A stretch of 41,194 bases of DNA from positions 1 to 41,194 of the forward strand of contig DAIDKM010000023.1 in NCBI GenBank assembly GCA_027450045.1, written 5' to 3'. The notes beneath the pieces were generated by a model. It saw nothing but the letters and a program-made list of their open reading frames with translations. It was not told the origin of the DNA and did no database searches. The position numbers and the translations under genes are program-made. The stretch is from Paludibacter sp. (GTDB taxonomy: Bacteria > Bacteroidota > Bacteroidia > Bacteroidales > Paludibacteraceae). The stretch's first letter is position 1. Each line of letters opens with the position of its first letter. Below, in pieces: positions 27,146-36,824 of this stretch.

Positions 27146-28315
27146 ATGAACTACAATTTTGACGAAATCATTGATCGAAAAGGGACAAACAGTGTTAAAT
27201 ATGATTTGTGTGAACAGGTTTTTGGTGCAAACGATGTGATACCTTTATGGGTAGCCGACATGGATTTTCGTACACCCGATTTTATAATTGATGCACTCAA
27301 ACAACGGTGCGAGCATCCTATTTTCGGTTATACCATGTTGCCAAGAACATTGACCGAGGCATTTTGCCAGTGGACGGAAAAACGTCACGCTTGGACAATT
27401 GATCCTGCATGGACTGATTTTGTGCCCGGCATCGTAACCGGAATTAATTTAGCCATTCAAACATATACCAATCCCGGCGATAAAATCATCGTTCAGCCAC
27501 CGGTATATCCTCCTTTTTTCAACGCGCCGAAACTTAACGGGCGACATGTGATCTGGAATCAACTGAAGGAAGTCAACGGTCGCTTTGAAATGGATTTAGA
27601 AGCGCTGGAAGAGCAAATTGACGATCGCACCACCATGATGATTTTATCTAATCCTCATAATCCAGGAGGGCGTGTTTGGGGTCGCGACACATTAGAACAA
27701 TTAGCCTCGATTTGTTATCGAAAGGGCGTGTTGGTGATCTCCGATGAAATACATGCCGACATGACCTATTCTTCTCAGCAACATATTCCTTTTGCTTCGG
27801 TTTCCGACGAAGCGGCGCTCAACAGCCTTGTCTTCATGTCACCCAGTAAAACGTTTAATATCCCCGGCATTATCGGATCGTTTGCCATTGCACCGAATCC
27901 TACTATTTATCGTCGCTTTCATAATACGCTTCTTCAATTGGATTTGCATGGGAATCTTTTCGCTTATGAAGCAATGAAAACCGCTTATCAACAAGGTGAT
28001 GAGTGGATTGGACAAATGATGTCATACGTGGAAGCCAATGCGCAGGCAGTGGTGACTTATTTTGAGAAAGAACTACCGATGGTTTATGCCATGATGCCTG
28101 AATCTTCCTTCTTAGTATGGATTGATTTTTCACAGTTAAGGTTAGAAGATAAAGAGTTAAAGAAACTTCTGGTGGAACAAGCCAAAATAGGATTGAATGA
28201 AGGTATCTCTTTCGGCCCTGGTGGTGAAGGGCACCAACGCATGAACATCGGTGCGCCTCGGTCCATGATTCTCGAAGCATTGCATCGCATTTCGTCCGTA
28301 GTCAAGCAGCTTTGA
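27146..28315 (+). CDS. MalY/PatB-type PLP aminotransferase / cystathionine beta-lyase-like
   Basis: From ATG 27146 (MNYNFDEIIDRKGTNSVKYD) the protein has 389 residues, the family length. Motifs of the MalY/PatB subgroup are PLWVADMDFRTPDFI at the N-terminus, LSNPHNPGGRVW, VISDEIHADM (PLP-binding Asp), and the PLP lysine in SPSKTFNIPGI. Members cleave cystathionine or cysteine conjugates (C-S beta-lyase) and may transaminate. A start at 27104 would add 14 residues without family similarity. Confidence 0.9.
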   Translation: MNYNFDEIIDRKGTNSVKYDLCEQVFGANDVIPLWVADMDFRTPDFIIDALKQRCEHPIFGYTMLPRTLTEAFCQWTEKRHAWTIDPAWTDFVPGIVTGINLAIQTYTNPGDKIIVQPPVYPPFFNAPKLNGRHVIWNQLKEVNGRFEMDLEALEEQIDDRTTMMILSNPHNPGGRVWGRDTLEQLASICYRKGVLVISDEIHADMTYSSQQHIPFASVSDEAALNSLVFMSPSKTFNIPGIIGSFAIAPNPTIYRRFHNTLLQLDLHGNLFAYEAMKTAYQQGDEWIGQMMSYVEANAQAVVTYFEKELPMVYAMMPESSFLVWIDFSQLRLEDKELKKLLVEQAKIGLNEGISFGPGGEGHQRMNIGAPRSMILEALHRISSVVKQL

Positions 28316-28436
28316 TTGTAATCTTTCTTCTTCCATTGCTTCAAATCCTCAAAAACAGAGAGGTTTTGAACTCGCGATAAAATGGTATAATGCGCTCTAT
28401 TTTTTATTTATTGGCCGAAAAGTCAGCGAAAAAGGC

Positions 28437-28444
28437 TATATTTG
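28437..28444 (+). promoter_or_regulatory. Bacteroidota -7 element before the aspartate kinase gene
   Basis: TATATTTG matches TAnnTTTG. Transcription from here leaves a leader of only about 40 nt, too short for a lysine riboswitch. Confidence 0.6.
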
Positions 28445-28487
28445 CAAAGAATAAATACGTTGTTTTACAAACCCTATTTTTCAGAAA

Positions 28488-29798
28488 ATGAAGGTATTAA
28501 AATTCGGTGGCACATCAGTTGGTTCAGCACAACGAATGAAAGAAGTTGCGAAACTCATTTGCGACGGGAAACAAAACATTGTTGTGCTTTCAGCCATGTC
28601 GGGCACAACCAACACATTGGTAGAAATTGCCGATTATTTCTACAAGAAAAATCCGGTGGGAGCATTGGAAGTGATTAACGCCCTTGAAAAGAAATATTTC
28701 CATACCATTGGCGAGCTTTACAGCCAACCTGCAATATGGCAGGAAGCAGAGTCTGAATTAAAAAAACATTTCAATTATATTCGGACTTTCTCGAAAAGTA
28801 TCTTCACGTTGTTTGAAGAAAAGATCATCTTAGCTCAAGGCGAAATGCTTTCCACTATGATGATGCATCTCTATTTGAAAGAGATTGGTGTAAAATCGGC
28901 CTTGCTCAATGCGCTTGAGTTTGTAAAGACCGATAAAAATGGCGAACCTGATAACGCATTTATTCGCGAGAATCTACTCAAACAACTGCAACAACTTCCT
29001 GATGCTGAAATTTATATCACACAAGGATATATTTGCCGTAATTTTTATGGTGAAATAGACAATTTGCAACGCGGTGGAAGCGATTATACTGCTTCGTTGC
29101 TGGGAGCAGCTTTGGATGCCGAAGAGGTTCAGATTTGGACCGATATTGACGGAATGCACAACAACGATCCTCGATTTGTGCCGAATACGCATCCTGTACG
29201 TAACCTCCATTTTGAAGAAGCTGCCGAATTGGCTTACTTTGGTGCAAAAATACTTCACCCGACATGCATATTGCCTGCAAAACTGAGCAATATTCCTGTT
29301 CGGCTGCTTAACACGATGGATCCATCGGCACTTGGCACTCTGATCTCGAACGAAACGGAACACGGCAAAGTAAAAGCAGTTGCTGCAAAGGATGGAATCA
29401 CGGCCATCAAGATTAAATCGGGACGCATGTTGTTGGCGTATGGTTTTATGCGTAAAGTGTTTGAAATTTTCGAAAGCTATCAAACATCAGTTGACTTAGT
29501 CACTACTTCCGAAGTAGGCGTTTCCGTCACCATTGACAAAGTGAAACATTTGGAAGAAATTGTGAACGACCTGAAGAAATTAGGCACCGTAACCGTTGAT
29601 CATGACATGGTGATTATCTGTGTTGTTGGCGATCTTTTTCACGAATACACGGGTCTTCAAGCACAAGTCGTGAATGCTTTAAAAGAGATTCCCATTCGCA
29701 TGGTAAGCTATGGCGGAAGCAACTACAACATCTCATTCTTAATCAAAAAAGACGACAAGCAACGAGCATTACAAGCATTACAAACTATCTTCGTTTGA
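28488..29798 (+). CDS. lysC: Aspartate kinase
   Basis: The 436-residue monofunctional enzyme begins MKVLKFGGTSVG, the aspartokinase phosphate-binding motif, and has GEMLS, RGGSDYTA and WTDIDGMHNNDPR (substrate and ATP site). Two C-terminal ACT-type domains (about 300-436) provide allosteric control by amino acids. It makes aspartyl phosphate, the first step to lysine, threonine and methionine. Its partner lysA follows after 39 bp, so the operon is likely devoted to lysine/diaminopimelate. The gene name is by role; paralogues may exist elsewhere. Confidence 0.92.
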   Translation: MKVLKFGGTSVGSAQRMKEVAKLICDGKQNIVVLSAMSGTTNTLVEIADYFYKKNPVGALEVINALEKKYFHTIGELYSQPAIWQEAESELKKHFNYIRTFSKSIFTLFEEKIILAQGEMLSTMMMHLYLKEIGVKSALLNALEFVKTDKNGEPDNAFIRENLLKQLQQLPDAEIYITQGYICRNFYGEIDNLQRGGSDYTASLLGAALDAEEVQIWTDIDGMHNNDPRFVPNTHPVRNLHFEEAAELAYFGAKILHPTCILPAKLSNIPVRLLNTMDPSALGTLISNETEHGKVKAVAAKDGITAIKIKSGRMLLAYGFMRKVFEIFESYQTSVDLVTTSEVGVSVTIDKVKHLEEIVNDLKKLGTVTVDHDMVIICVVGDLFHEYTGLQAQVVNALKEIPIRMVSYGGSNYNISFLIKKDDKQRALQALQTIFV

Positions 29799-29837
29799 TA
29801 GATAATCATTTCATTATTCGATTTTTAGAACAAGATC

Positions 29838-30989
29838 ATGATAAAAGGTATTTTCCCGATAGATAAATTCGAGACAGTCGAAACTCCTTTCTATTATTAC
29901 GATTTAGGTTTACTTAAGCAGACGTTGACCACTGTCAACTTGTTAGCCGGAAGCTTCGGCTATCATGTGCATTATGCCTTGAAAGCCAATGCAAATAAAC
30001 GATTATTACCATTGATTGCTCAGGCAGGTCTCGGAGCGGATTGTGTTAGCGGAGGCGAAGTGAATGCTGCTGTTGAAGCCGGTTTTTCATCCGAAAAGAT
30101 TGTTTTTGCAGGAGTTGGTAAAGCTGACTGGGAAATTAAATCAGGTCTTGATAACCATATCTTTAGTTTCAACGTGGAATCGATTCCTGAACTGGAGGTC
30201 ATTAATCAATTTGCCACAGAAAAGGGTGTTGTCGCTTCCATCGCCCTTCGAATCAATCCTAACGTGGATGCACATACGCATCATTATATCACTACCGGAT
30301 TGAATGAGAATAAGTTTGGATTCAATATGGAGGACATGGAGAAAGTGATCAGACTGCTTCCGACGCTCAACCATGTTCAACTCATCGGTATTCATTTTCA
30401 TATCGGCTCTCAAATCACAGATATGGTGCCTTTTCAAAACCTCTGTGTGCGCGTGAATGAAATTCAGGATTATTTTGAAGCTAAAGGCGTTCGGTTAGAT
30501 CATATCAATGTTGGCGGAGGTTTAGGGATTAATTATGAACACCCAAATCACATTCCTCTGGCTGATTTTGAATCTTATTTCAACGTGTTCCACAAACATT
30601 TGCAGTTACGTCCACATCAGACATTGCATTTTGAATTGGGACGCGCCATCGTTGCTTCCTGCGGCAGCTTGATAACTAAGACGCTTTACGTGAAAGAGGG
30701 CACTACCAAGCAATTTGTGATTGTGGATGCCGGAATGACCGATCTCATTCGACCTGCGCTTTACCAGGCATATCATCACATCGAAAATATTTCGTCGGAA
30801 GCTCCATTAAAACAGTACGATGTGGTCGGGCCAATTTGTGAATCATCCGACACATTTGGTACAGATCGTATGTTGAATGAAACCAAAAGAGGCGATTACA
30901 TTGCCTTGCGCTCAGCCGGAGCTTATGGGGAAATCATGGCGTCACAATATAATTTACGTAAACTTCCCGGCGTCTATTACTCGGAATAA
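29838..30989 (+). CDS. lysA: Diaminopimelate decarboxylase
   Basis: The 383-residue fold-III PLP enzyme has the PLP lysine in HYALKANANK, GADCVSGGE, HFHIGSQI and the glycine loop INVGGGLGINY. The C-terminal active-site motif GPICESSDTFGTDR contributes the cysteine used for substrate specificity. It decarboxylates meso-diaminopimelate to lysine. Position after aspartate kinase supports this over carboxynorspermidine decarboxylase. The length is slightly short for LysA (about 400-420) but all motifs are present. Confidence 0.94.
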   Translation: MIKGIFPIDKFETVETPFYYYDLGLLKQTLTTVNLLAGSFGYHVHYALKANANKRLLPLIAQAGLGADCVSGGEVNAAVEAGFSSEKIVFAGVGKADWEIKSGLDNHIFSFNVESIPELEVINQFATEKGVVASIALRINPNVDAHTHHYITTGLNENKFGFNMEDMEKVIRLLPTLNHVQLIGIHFHIGSQITDMVPFQNLCVRVNEIQDYFEAKGVRLDHINVGGGLGINYEHPNHIPLADFESYFNVFHKHLQLRPHQTLHFELGRAIVASCGSLITKTLYVKEGTTKQFVIVDAGMTDLIRPALYQAYHHIENISSEAPLKQYDVVGPICESSDTFGTDRMLNETKRGDYIALRSAGAYGEIMASQYNLRKLPGVYYSE

Positions 30990-31012
30990 CTTCTTTAGAA
31001 AGACGCAAGGAA

Positions 31013-32170
31013 ATGAACATAAACATATTTGAACAGTGGGGCTTAGTGGATCAAATCTTGTTCGCTGCCATGATTATTGTCTTTGGCACACAACTTTACT
31101 ACTATCTTTATCACTTCAATGCCATTTTGAGATATAGCCATAAACAAAGCAAGGGAATTGTTCCTTTTTTGGAAACGCAACCATCTGTTTCAGTCATTAT
31201 TTGCGCCCGAAACGAATCAGAACATTTGCAACAATTCCTGCCAACAATTCTGACGCAGGATTATCCTCAATACGAGGTTATTGTCATCAACGACGGTTCT
31301 ACCGATGCTACTGAAGATTTGCTTCGCGAACTTTCAAAACAATATCCTCATCTTTATCGCACATTTGTACCTGCTTCAGCTGATGTTCGCAGTACCAAGA
31401 AACTAGGGCTCACCATTGGTATAAAAGCCGCCAAATATGATCTGTTGCTCTTTACGGATGCTGATTGTCAACCTGTAGATAACCATTGGATCAGTAACAT
31501 GGCGCGTAACTTTACGCAGGGAACAGAGTTCGTGATTGGATATGGAGGTTACCAAAAAGAAAAGAGTTGGATAAGTCGGCTTATTTCGTATGACACCCTC
31601 TTTATCGGGTTGCAATCCTTAGGCTTTGCATTAACCGGTCGTCCATATATGGGAGTGGGGCGTAACATGGCTTATCGAAAGGATACGTTCATTCGTGAAA
31701 AAGGATTCTCTAAATCGCTAAAACTGCAATCGGGCGATGACGATCTTTTTGTCAATGGCATTGCTAACGAATTCAATACCCGCGTAGAAATTTCGCCCGA
31801 AAGTGTCACATGGTCAGTTCCTAAGGATAGCTTCAATGCATGGTTTCGACAAAAAGAGCGGCATCTTTCAACTGCTAAGTTTTATACCAAAAGTAGCCTG
31901 ATGTTGCTTGGTGTAGAAGTGCTCACACGCGGACTGTTTTACCTGCTCTTTATCGCTATCTTGGTTCTTAGCCCATTATCATTGAAAATAACGGTTGTGG
32001 CTCTTTTTCTTATTCGCTATGGCGTACAATTGTGGACAATCAACAAAGTTGCCAAGCAATGGAACGAACGGAGATTCTATTTTTCGATTTTGATATTCGA
32101 TCTTTTCCTCCCTTTAGTGAATCTGTACATTCAATTGTTTGGAAAGAAAACCATTTATCAGTGGAAATAA
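31013..32170 (+). CDS. Membrane-bound family 2 glycosyltransferase
   Basis: The 385-residue protein has an N-terminal membrane helix (about 12-35), a GT-A catalytic domain with PSVSVIICARNES, VINDGSTDAT and the metal-binding DAD at residues 149-151 (LFTDADCQPV), and a QxxRH-like acceptor site near RQKERHLS. Two or more C-terminal membrane helices (about 295-335) follow. It would add sugars to a lipid-linked or cell-surface glycan; the donor is unknown. It is 24 bp after lysA and probably in that operon, though unrelated in pathway. Confidence 0.9.
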   Translation: MNINIFEQWGLVDQILFAAMIIVFGTQLYYYLYHFNAILRYSHKQSKGIVPFLETQPSVSVIICARNESEHLQQFLPTILTQDYPQYEVIVINDGSTDATEDLLRELSKQYPHLYRTFVPASADVRSTKKLGLTIGIKAAKYDLLLFTDADCQPVDNHWISNMARNFTQGTEFVIGYGGYQKEKSWISRLISYDTLFIGLQSLGFALTGRPYMGVGRNMAYRKDTFIREKGFSKSLKLQSGDDDLFVNGIANEFNTRVEISPESVTWSVPKDSFNAWFRQKERHLSTAKFYTKSSLMLLGVEVLTRGLFYLLFIAILVLSPLSLKITVVALFLIRYGVQLWTINKVAKQWNERRFYFSILIFDLFLPLVNLYIQLFGKKTIYQWK

Positions 32171-32243
32171 TCAGGAGTTGAGTAATAATGAGTATTCCTG
32201 AATCATATTCAATAAAAAAATAGGTTCTTTCGCTCACAGGTTG

Positions 32244-32251
32244 TATATTTG
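32244..32251 (+). promoter_or_regulatory. Bacteroidota -7 element for pepD
   Basis: TATATTTG matches TAnnTTTG, about 115 bp before the ATG at 32367. Confidence 0.5.
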
Positions 32252-32366
32252 TTGCATAAAAACAAAAAAGATTCGTGCACGCAGGTGATTGTCAATCAAC
32301 ATCTGATCAACATGGACATCTTTTGTTTTTCAACAAAACTATTCAAGAATTTCTAAAACATTTCTT

Positions 32367-33815
32367 ATGTCACCTTTAGATCAATTGCAACCCGCATTAT
32401 TGTGGCATTATTTTGACGAGATTCGTCAGGTTCCACGCCCATCAAAAAAAGAGACAAAAATCATTGCATATCTTCAACAAACCGGCAAGCAATTAGGCTT
32501 GGAAACTATCACTGATGCTGCCGGCAATGTCATTATTCGCAAACCGGCCACATCCGGCAAAGAAAATAGACCAACTGTTATTTTGCAATCGCACATGGAT
32601 ATGGTGTGTGAGAAGAACAACGACGTCATTCACGATTTTGAGAATGATCCGATTGAAGTGCATGTGGAAGACAATTGGGTAAAAGCCAAAGGCACTACGT
32701 TGGGAGCTGATAATGGTATTGGAATGGCAGCCGCTTTAGCCGTGTTAGCTTCAAATGATTTGGAACATGGCCCAATAGAGTGCCTTTTCACTGTTGATGA
32801 GGAAACCGGATTAACAGGTGCAGCCGCTTTGCAATCCAACGTTTTGAAAGGTGCAATTTTGTTGAATCTCGACTCGGAGGATGATGGTGAAATCTTCATC
32901 GGATGTGCCGGCGGTATCGATACGGTAGCCACGTTGACTTTCCAACCGGAGAAAGCGCCCGATAACTATTTCTGGGCGTTGATTGAAGTGAAAGGATTAA
33001 CGGGAGGGCATTCCGGCGACGACATTGAAAAGGGATTGGGCAATGCTAACAAGATTCTCAACCGCTTTTTGTGGCAACAATCACGCAAAACTTCGTTACG
33101 ATTGGCAACTATTGACGGAGGAAATTTGCGGAATGCCATTGCACGCGAAGCACGTGCATTGATTGGTGTTCCTAATGCCCAAAAGGAAACATTGCGCGTT
33201 GACTTCAACCTTTTCGCAGCCGCAATAGAGCATGAACTTGAACAAAAAGAGCCTGCAATGAAACTCGAATTAAGTTCGGAAACAGCTCCTGCAACGGTTA
33301 TTGATCAAAAAGCCAGCAACCTATTGTTTAATGCACTTTATGCTTGTCCACATGGTGTTATGCGCATGAGCGACACAATGCCCGGTTTAGTGGAAACATC
33401 CACCAATCTGGCTTCGGTGAAAATGACGGCAAGCAACATCGTTATCACTACCAGCCAACGTAGTTCCATCGATTCGGCCAAACATGATGTTGCAGCAATG
33501 GTAAACAGTGTCTTTACATTGGCAGGGGCCACCGTGAAACATGGCGAAGGATATCCGGGATGGCAACCGAATCCAAAATCTCCCATTGTAGCATTGACAG
33601 CTTCTGCGTACGAAAAACTGTTTCAGCAAAAGCCGCATGTTCGCGCTATTCATGCCGGATTGGAATGCGGTCTCTTTTTAGAAAAATATCCACATTGGGA
33701 TATGGTTTCTTTTGGGCCAACCATTCGTGGGGCACATTCCCCTTCGGAAAGATTGGACATTGTGGCTACACAGCGGTTTTGGACTCTTCTGACAGAAGTT
33801 TTAAAAGCAATATAA
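32367..33815 (+). CDS. pepD: Aminoacyl-histidine dipeptidase (peptidase D)
   Basis: The 482-residue M20 metallopeptidase has HYFDEIRQVPRPSKKE at the N-terminus, the zinc-binding LQSHMDMVCEK (His), GADNGIGMA (bridging Asp), and catalytic Glu pair in VDEETGLTGA. Other ligands are in LDSEDDGEIFIGCAGG and in the C-terminal GPTIRGAHSPSER. It hydrolyses Xaa-His and other dipeptides in the cytosol. Length fits PepD (about 485). It is followed by its own terminator. Confidence 0.95.
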   Translation: MSPLDQLQPALLWHYFDEIRQVPRPSKKETKIIAYLQQTGKQLGLETITDAAGNVIIRKPATSGKENRPTVILQSHMDMVCEKNNDVIHDFENDPIEVHVEDNWVKAKGTTLGADNGIGMAAALAVLASNDLEHGPIECLFTVDEETGLTGAAALQSNVLKGAILLNLDSEDDGEIFIGCAGGIDTVATLTFQPEKAPDNYFWALIEVKGLTGGHSGDDIEKGLGNANKILNRFLWQQSRKTSLRLATIDGGNLRNAIAREARALIGVPNAQKETLRVDFNLFAAAIEHELEQKEPAMKLELSSETAPATVIDQKASNLLFNALYACPHGVMRMSDTMPGLVETSTNLASVKMTASNIVITTSQRSSIDSAKHDVAAMVNSVFTLAGATVKHGEGYPGWQPNPKSPIVALTASAYEKLFQQKPHVRAIHAGLECGLFLEKYPHWDMVSFGPTIRGAHSPSERLDIVATQRFWTLLTEVLKAI

Positions 33816-33832
33816 TCAACCATCGAAAGCTT

Positions 33833-33873
33833 CCTCAACGGCTTTGATTGCGAAGTCGTTGGGGTTTGTTTTT
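33833..33873 (+). terminator. Terminator of pepD
   Basis: CCTCAACGGCTT (from 33833) pairs with GAAGTCGTTGGGG (to 33864) with G-T pairs, followed by TTTGTTTTT. Confidence 0.7.
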
Positions 33874-33907
33874 ATGTACATCCGGCGTTTGAAAAAGAAA
33901 AGAGAGT

Positions 33908-34801
33908 ATGCCATCTGAAAAAATTACCGTTTCGCTCCTTTCGGTAGCAGCGGCACTTTTTTTGACCATTATCAAATTGGTTGTAGGTTATTCTACCAAC
34001 AGTTTGGGAATTCTTTCCGAAGCATTGCATTCGGGATTGGATTTAATAGCTGCCGTCATTACGTTGGTGGCTGTGCACATGTCAGATAAACCGGCTGATC
34101 GCGAACATCACTATGGACATGGGAAGGTGGAGAATTTTTCTGCGCTTCTTGAGGCTGTTTTGTTATTGCTCACTTGCAGTTGGATTATCTATGAAGCGGT
34201 TCACCGGCTGACACATCCGAGCATTCATGTAGCTGTAACGGTTTGGAGTTACACGGTTGTTTTGTTGGCGATAGGCATTGATTTAACACGATCCATCTCG
34301 TTGCGTCGCGTTGCAAAAAAATACAATAGTCAGGCATTGGAGGCCGATGCACTGCATTTCTCGTCCGATATATTGAGTTCTGTGGTCGTTTTGCTGGGAT
34401 TGATTGGTGCACAAATAGGTTGGATGGCTACAGACTCTATTGCGGGACTTTTGGTAGCGGTCATTGTTATATTTATTTCTTATCAATTAGCAAAAAAGGC
34501 CATTGATTCTTTGTTGGATAAATCGCCAAAAGAAGTTGAAATGCAAATCAAAGAAGTGTTGAAACAGAACCATGAAATAGCCGGCTATCACGATTTGAAA
34601 GTGCGTTCGTCCGGCGGCGATATCTTTGTGGCGCTCTGTATTCACGTTGCTCCCGACCAATCGATTCAAGATGCGCATGGCATTGCAGATCGGATTGAAA
34701 AGAGCATAAACGAAAGTATCCGATTTACCACGCATGTCGATATTCACATTGAACCTGAAGGACATTCGGAATCAGTCCACGTTGAAGATTGTATCTCATG
34801 A
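33908..34801 (+). CDS. Cation diffusion facilitator (metal efflux protein)
   Basis: The 297-residue membrane transporter has about six helices and both metal-site motifs of the CDF family: HSGLD in EALHSGLDLIAAV (helix 2) and HFSSD in DALHFSSDILSS (helix 5). It also has the HYGHGKVEN loop and a cytosolic C-terminal domain from about residue 205 (HDLKVRSSGGDIFVALCIHV) that dimerises. It would export zinc, iron, manganese or a related divalent metal in exchange for protons. Its stop overlaps the next start (ATGA at 34798-34801), so expression is coupled. Confidence 0.93.
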   Translation: MPSEKITVSLLSVAAALFLTIIKLVVGYSTNSLGILSEALHSGLDLIAAVITLVAVHMSDKPADREHHYGHGKVENFSALLEAVLLLLTCSWIIYEAVHRLTHPSIHVAVTVWSYTVVLLAIGIDLTRSISLRRVAKKYNSQALEADALHFSSDILSSVVVLLGLIGAQIGWMATDSIAGLLVAVIVIFISYQLAKKAIDSLLDKSPKEVEMQIKEVLKQNHEIAGYHDLKVRSSGGDIFVALCIHVAPDQSIQDAHGIADRIEKSINESIRFTTHVDIHIEPEGHSESVHVEDCIS

Positions 34802-35805
34802 CCTTCCGTACCGAAATATTCATTCCAAAGCAGGAAGAAACGATTGCTTATGAAGATCAACTCTTGTTGGTAGGTTCTTGTTTTGTCGAAAATATGGGTA
34901 AAAAATTTCAAGAGACAGGATTTCAGGCAACCATCAATCCTTTTGGGACGCTCTATAATCCACACTCGTTGGCGCAAGCCATCGAAAGATTGTTGAATCC
35001 TATTCCATTTCAGCCCACCGATCTTTTTCTCCATGAAGGTGTTTGGCATAGTTTTGCCCATCATAGCCGTTTTTCTCACATATCACAAGAGGAAACGCTA
35101 CGTAATATAAACGAAGAATTAGCGTTGGGCGCTGAAAGGTTGAGGTCGGCACGTTGGTTAATGATTACATTAGGTACGGCATGGGTATATCGTCTTGCCG
35201 ATTCGGGAGTTGTGGTGGCTAATTGTCATAAACTTCCCGAAAAACGATTTATTCGTGAACGGATGAGCGAAGATGAGATTGTACAACTATTTGCTCCGCT
35301 CATTGAACGTCTTCATGTAATAAATCCTGCTTTGCAGCTTTTGATGACAGTCAGTCCTATTCGACATTGGAAAGATGGCGCTCATGAGAATCAATTGAGC
35401 AAAGCAACATTGCTTTTAGCCATTGAACGTATTCAACAACAATGCTCACTTGTGCACTATTTTCCTGCTTATGAACTGCTTATGGATGAATTGCGCGATT
35501 ATCGGTTTTATGCCGAAGATATGATCCATCCCAATGCAACCACCATCGAATTTATATGGGAGAAGTTAACGCTTCATTACCTTAATCGGGAAGCGCAGCA
35601 AACGCTGAAAGAAGTTGAACAATTGAATAAAGCGTTGCAACATCGTTCGCTGCATCCCAATTCGGAAGCCGATCGTAAATTTCAACATCAAACTGCACAA
35701 CGAATCGCAAACTTGCAAAAGCGTTATCAATTCTTACATTTCAACTGGCCGATCAACGGAGAAGCGTCTAACGATGAGAATCAATTACCCCAAAAAAAAC
35801 GTTGA
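34798..35805 (+). CDS. GSCFA-domain protein
   Basis: From ATG 34798 the protein has 335 residues. Near the N-terminus it carries the family motif as LLVGSCFVENMGKKF (GSCFA-like), followed by INPFGTLYNP, LGTAWVYR and TVSPIRHWKDG. The C-terminal ...YFPAYELLMDELRDYRFYAEDMIHPN has the Asp and His expected for an SGNH/GDSL-like hydrolase triad, with the Ser in GSCF. GSCFA proteins are widespread in Bacteroidota but their substrate is not known to me. Four-base overlap with the cation-efflux gene shows translational coupling. Confidence 0.88.
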   Translation: MTFRTEIFIPKQEETIAYEDQLLLVGSCFVENMGKKFQETGFQATINPFGTLYNPHSLAQAIERLLNPIPFQPTDLFLHEGVWHSFAHHSRFSHISQEETLRNINEELALGAERLRSARWLMITLGTAWVYRLADSGVVVANCHKLPEKRFIRERMSEDEIVQLFAPLIERLHVINPALQLLMTVSPIRHWKDGAHENQLSKATLLLAIERIQQQCSLVHYFPAYELLMDELRDYRFYAEDMIHPNATTIEFIWEKLTLHYLNREAQQTLKEVEQLNKALQHRSLHPNSEADRKFQHQTAQRIANLQKRYQFLHFNWPINGEASNDENQLPQKKR

Positions 35806-35836
35806 ACAAAGAAAAATTCTTCTTCTCTGTTCAACG
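35800..35836. terminator. Bidirectional terminator between convergent genes
   Basis: CGTTGAACA (35800-35808) pairs perfectly with TGTTCAACG (35828-35836), with further AAGAA/TTCTT pairing inside. An A-run precedes it, which reads as a T-run for the fabD transcript. The left arm includes the GSCFA stop codon. Confidence 0.75.
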
Positions 35837-35869
35837 CAATGTAAGTAACTAACCTTCTGTTTTTATAGT

Positions 35870-36742
35870 TTAGCAGGTTTCGACTTCTTTATTGATTTTA
35901 TTAATCAGGCCTTGCAATACTTTTCCGGGACCTAACTCACGGAACCAACCCGCGCCGTCTGCAATCATGTTTTGTACGGTTTGTGTCCAACGAACGGGAG
36001 AAGTAAGTTGAGCTACTAGGTTTTGTTTGATCTTTTCAGGATCGGTTTGCGGTAGCGCGTCCACATTTTGATAGATGGGACAAATAGGTTGATGGAACGT
36101 GGTGGCATGGATTGCTTTTTCTAATTCGGCACGTGCCGGCTCCATCAATGGGGAGTGAAATGCACCTCCAACGGATAACATTAAAGCCCTTTTTGCACCG
36201 GCTTCTTTTAATAAGTCACATGCTTTTTGCACTGCTTCCACTTCGCCCGAAATCACTAACTGACCCGGGCAATTGAAATTGGCAGGAACAACGATGCCTT
36301 CAACGGAACGACAAATAGATTCCACTACGTCGTCAGCCAAACCTAACACTGCGGCCATGGTGGATGGTTTCACTTCGCAGGCTTTTTGCATGGCCAATGC
36401 GCGAGCTGAAACCAAACGTAAGCCATCTTCGAACGAAAGAGCATTGGATGCAACCAATGCCGAAAACTCACCCAGCGAATGCCCGGCAACCATTTCGGGA
36501 TTAAATTCTTTGCCTAACGTTTTTGCTAAAATCACAGAATGGAGAAAAATTGCGGGTTGAGTCACCTTTGTTTGGCGTAAATCCTCATCAGTGCCTGCAA
36601 ACATTAAATCCGTAATCCTAAAACCAAGTATTTCGTTGGCTTGTTCAAAGAGCGCTTTTGCCTGATCGTTCGTGTCGTACAACTCTTTGCCCATGCCTAC
36701 AAATTGAGCGCCTTGCCCGGGGAATACAAATGCTTTCTTCAT
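35870..36742 (-). CDS. fabD: Malonyl-CoA:acyl-carrier-protein transacylase
   Basis: The 290-residue enzyme begins MKKAFVFPGQGAQFVGMGKELY, has the catalytic serine in GHSLGEFSAL, VISGEVEAVQ, and the active-site histidine in GGAFHSPLM. It transfers malonyl from CoA to ACP for fatty-acid elongation. Length is slightly below the usual 310 but all parts are present. It stands alone here rather than in a fab cluster. Confidence 0.96.
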   Translation of the reverse strand: MKKAFVFPGQGAQFVGMGKELYDTNDQAKALFEQANEILGFRITDLMFAGTDEDLRQTKVTQPAIFLHSVILAKTLGKEFNPEMVAGHSLGEFSALVASNALSFEDGLRLVSARALAMQKACEVKPSTMAAVLGLADDVVESICRSVEGIVVPANFNCPGQLVISGEVEAVQKACDLLKEAGAKRALMLSVGGAFHSPLMEPARAELEKAIHATTFHQPICPIYQNVDALPQTDPEKIKQNLVAQLTSPVRWTQTVQNMIADGAGWFRELGPGKVLQGLINKINKEVETC

Positions 36743-36770
36743 AATTGACGTTTATTTGAAATTTAAGGCG

Positions 36771-36778
36771 CAAAGATA
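36771..36778 (-). promoter_or_regulatory. Bacteroidota -7 element for fabD
   Basis: CAAAGATA on the + strand reads TATCTTTG on the minus strand, about 29 bp before the fabD start. Confidence 0.65.
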
Positions 36779-36824
36779 AGGCATTTTATCGATAAAGCGC
36801 AACCCTCGTTCTTCACGTGTTGCC

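Noticed and set aside
28445-28487. Lysine riboswitch before aspartate kinase
   Set aside because: The promoter leaves a leader of only about 40 nt, far too short.
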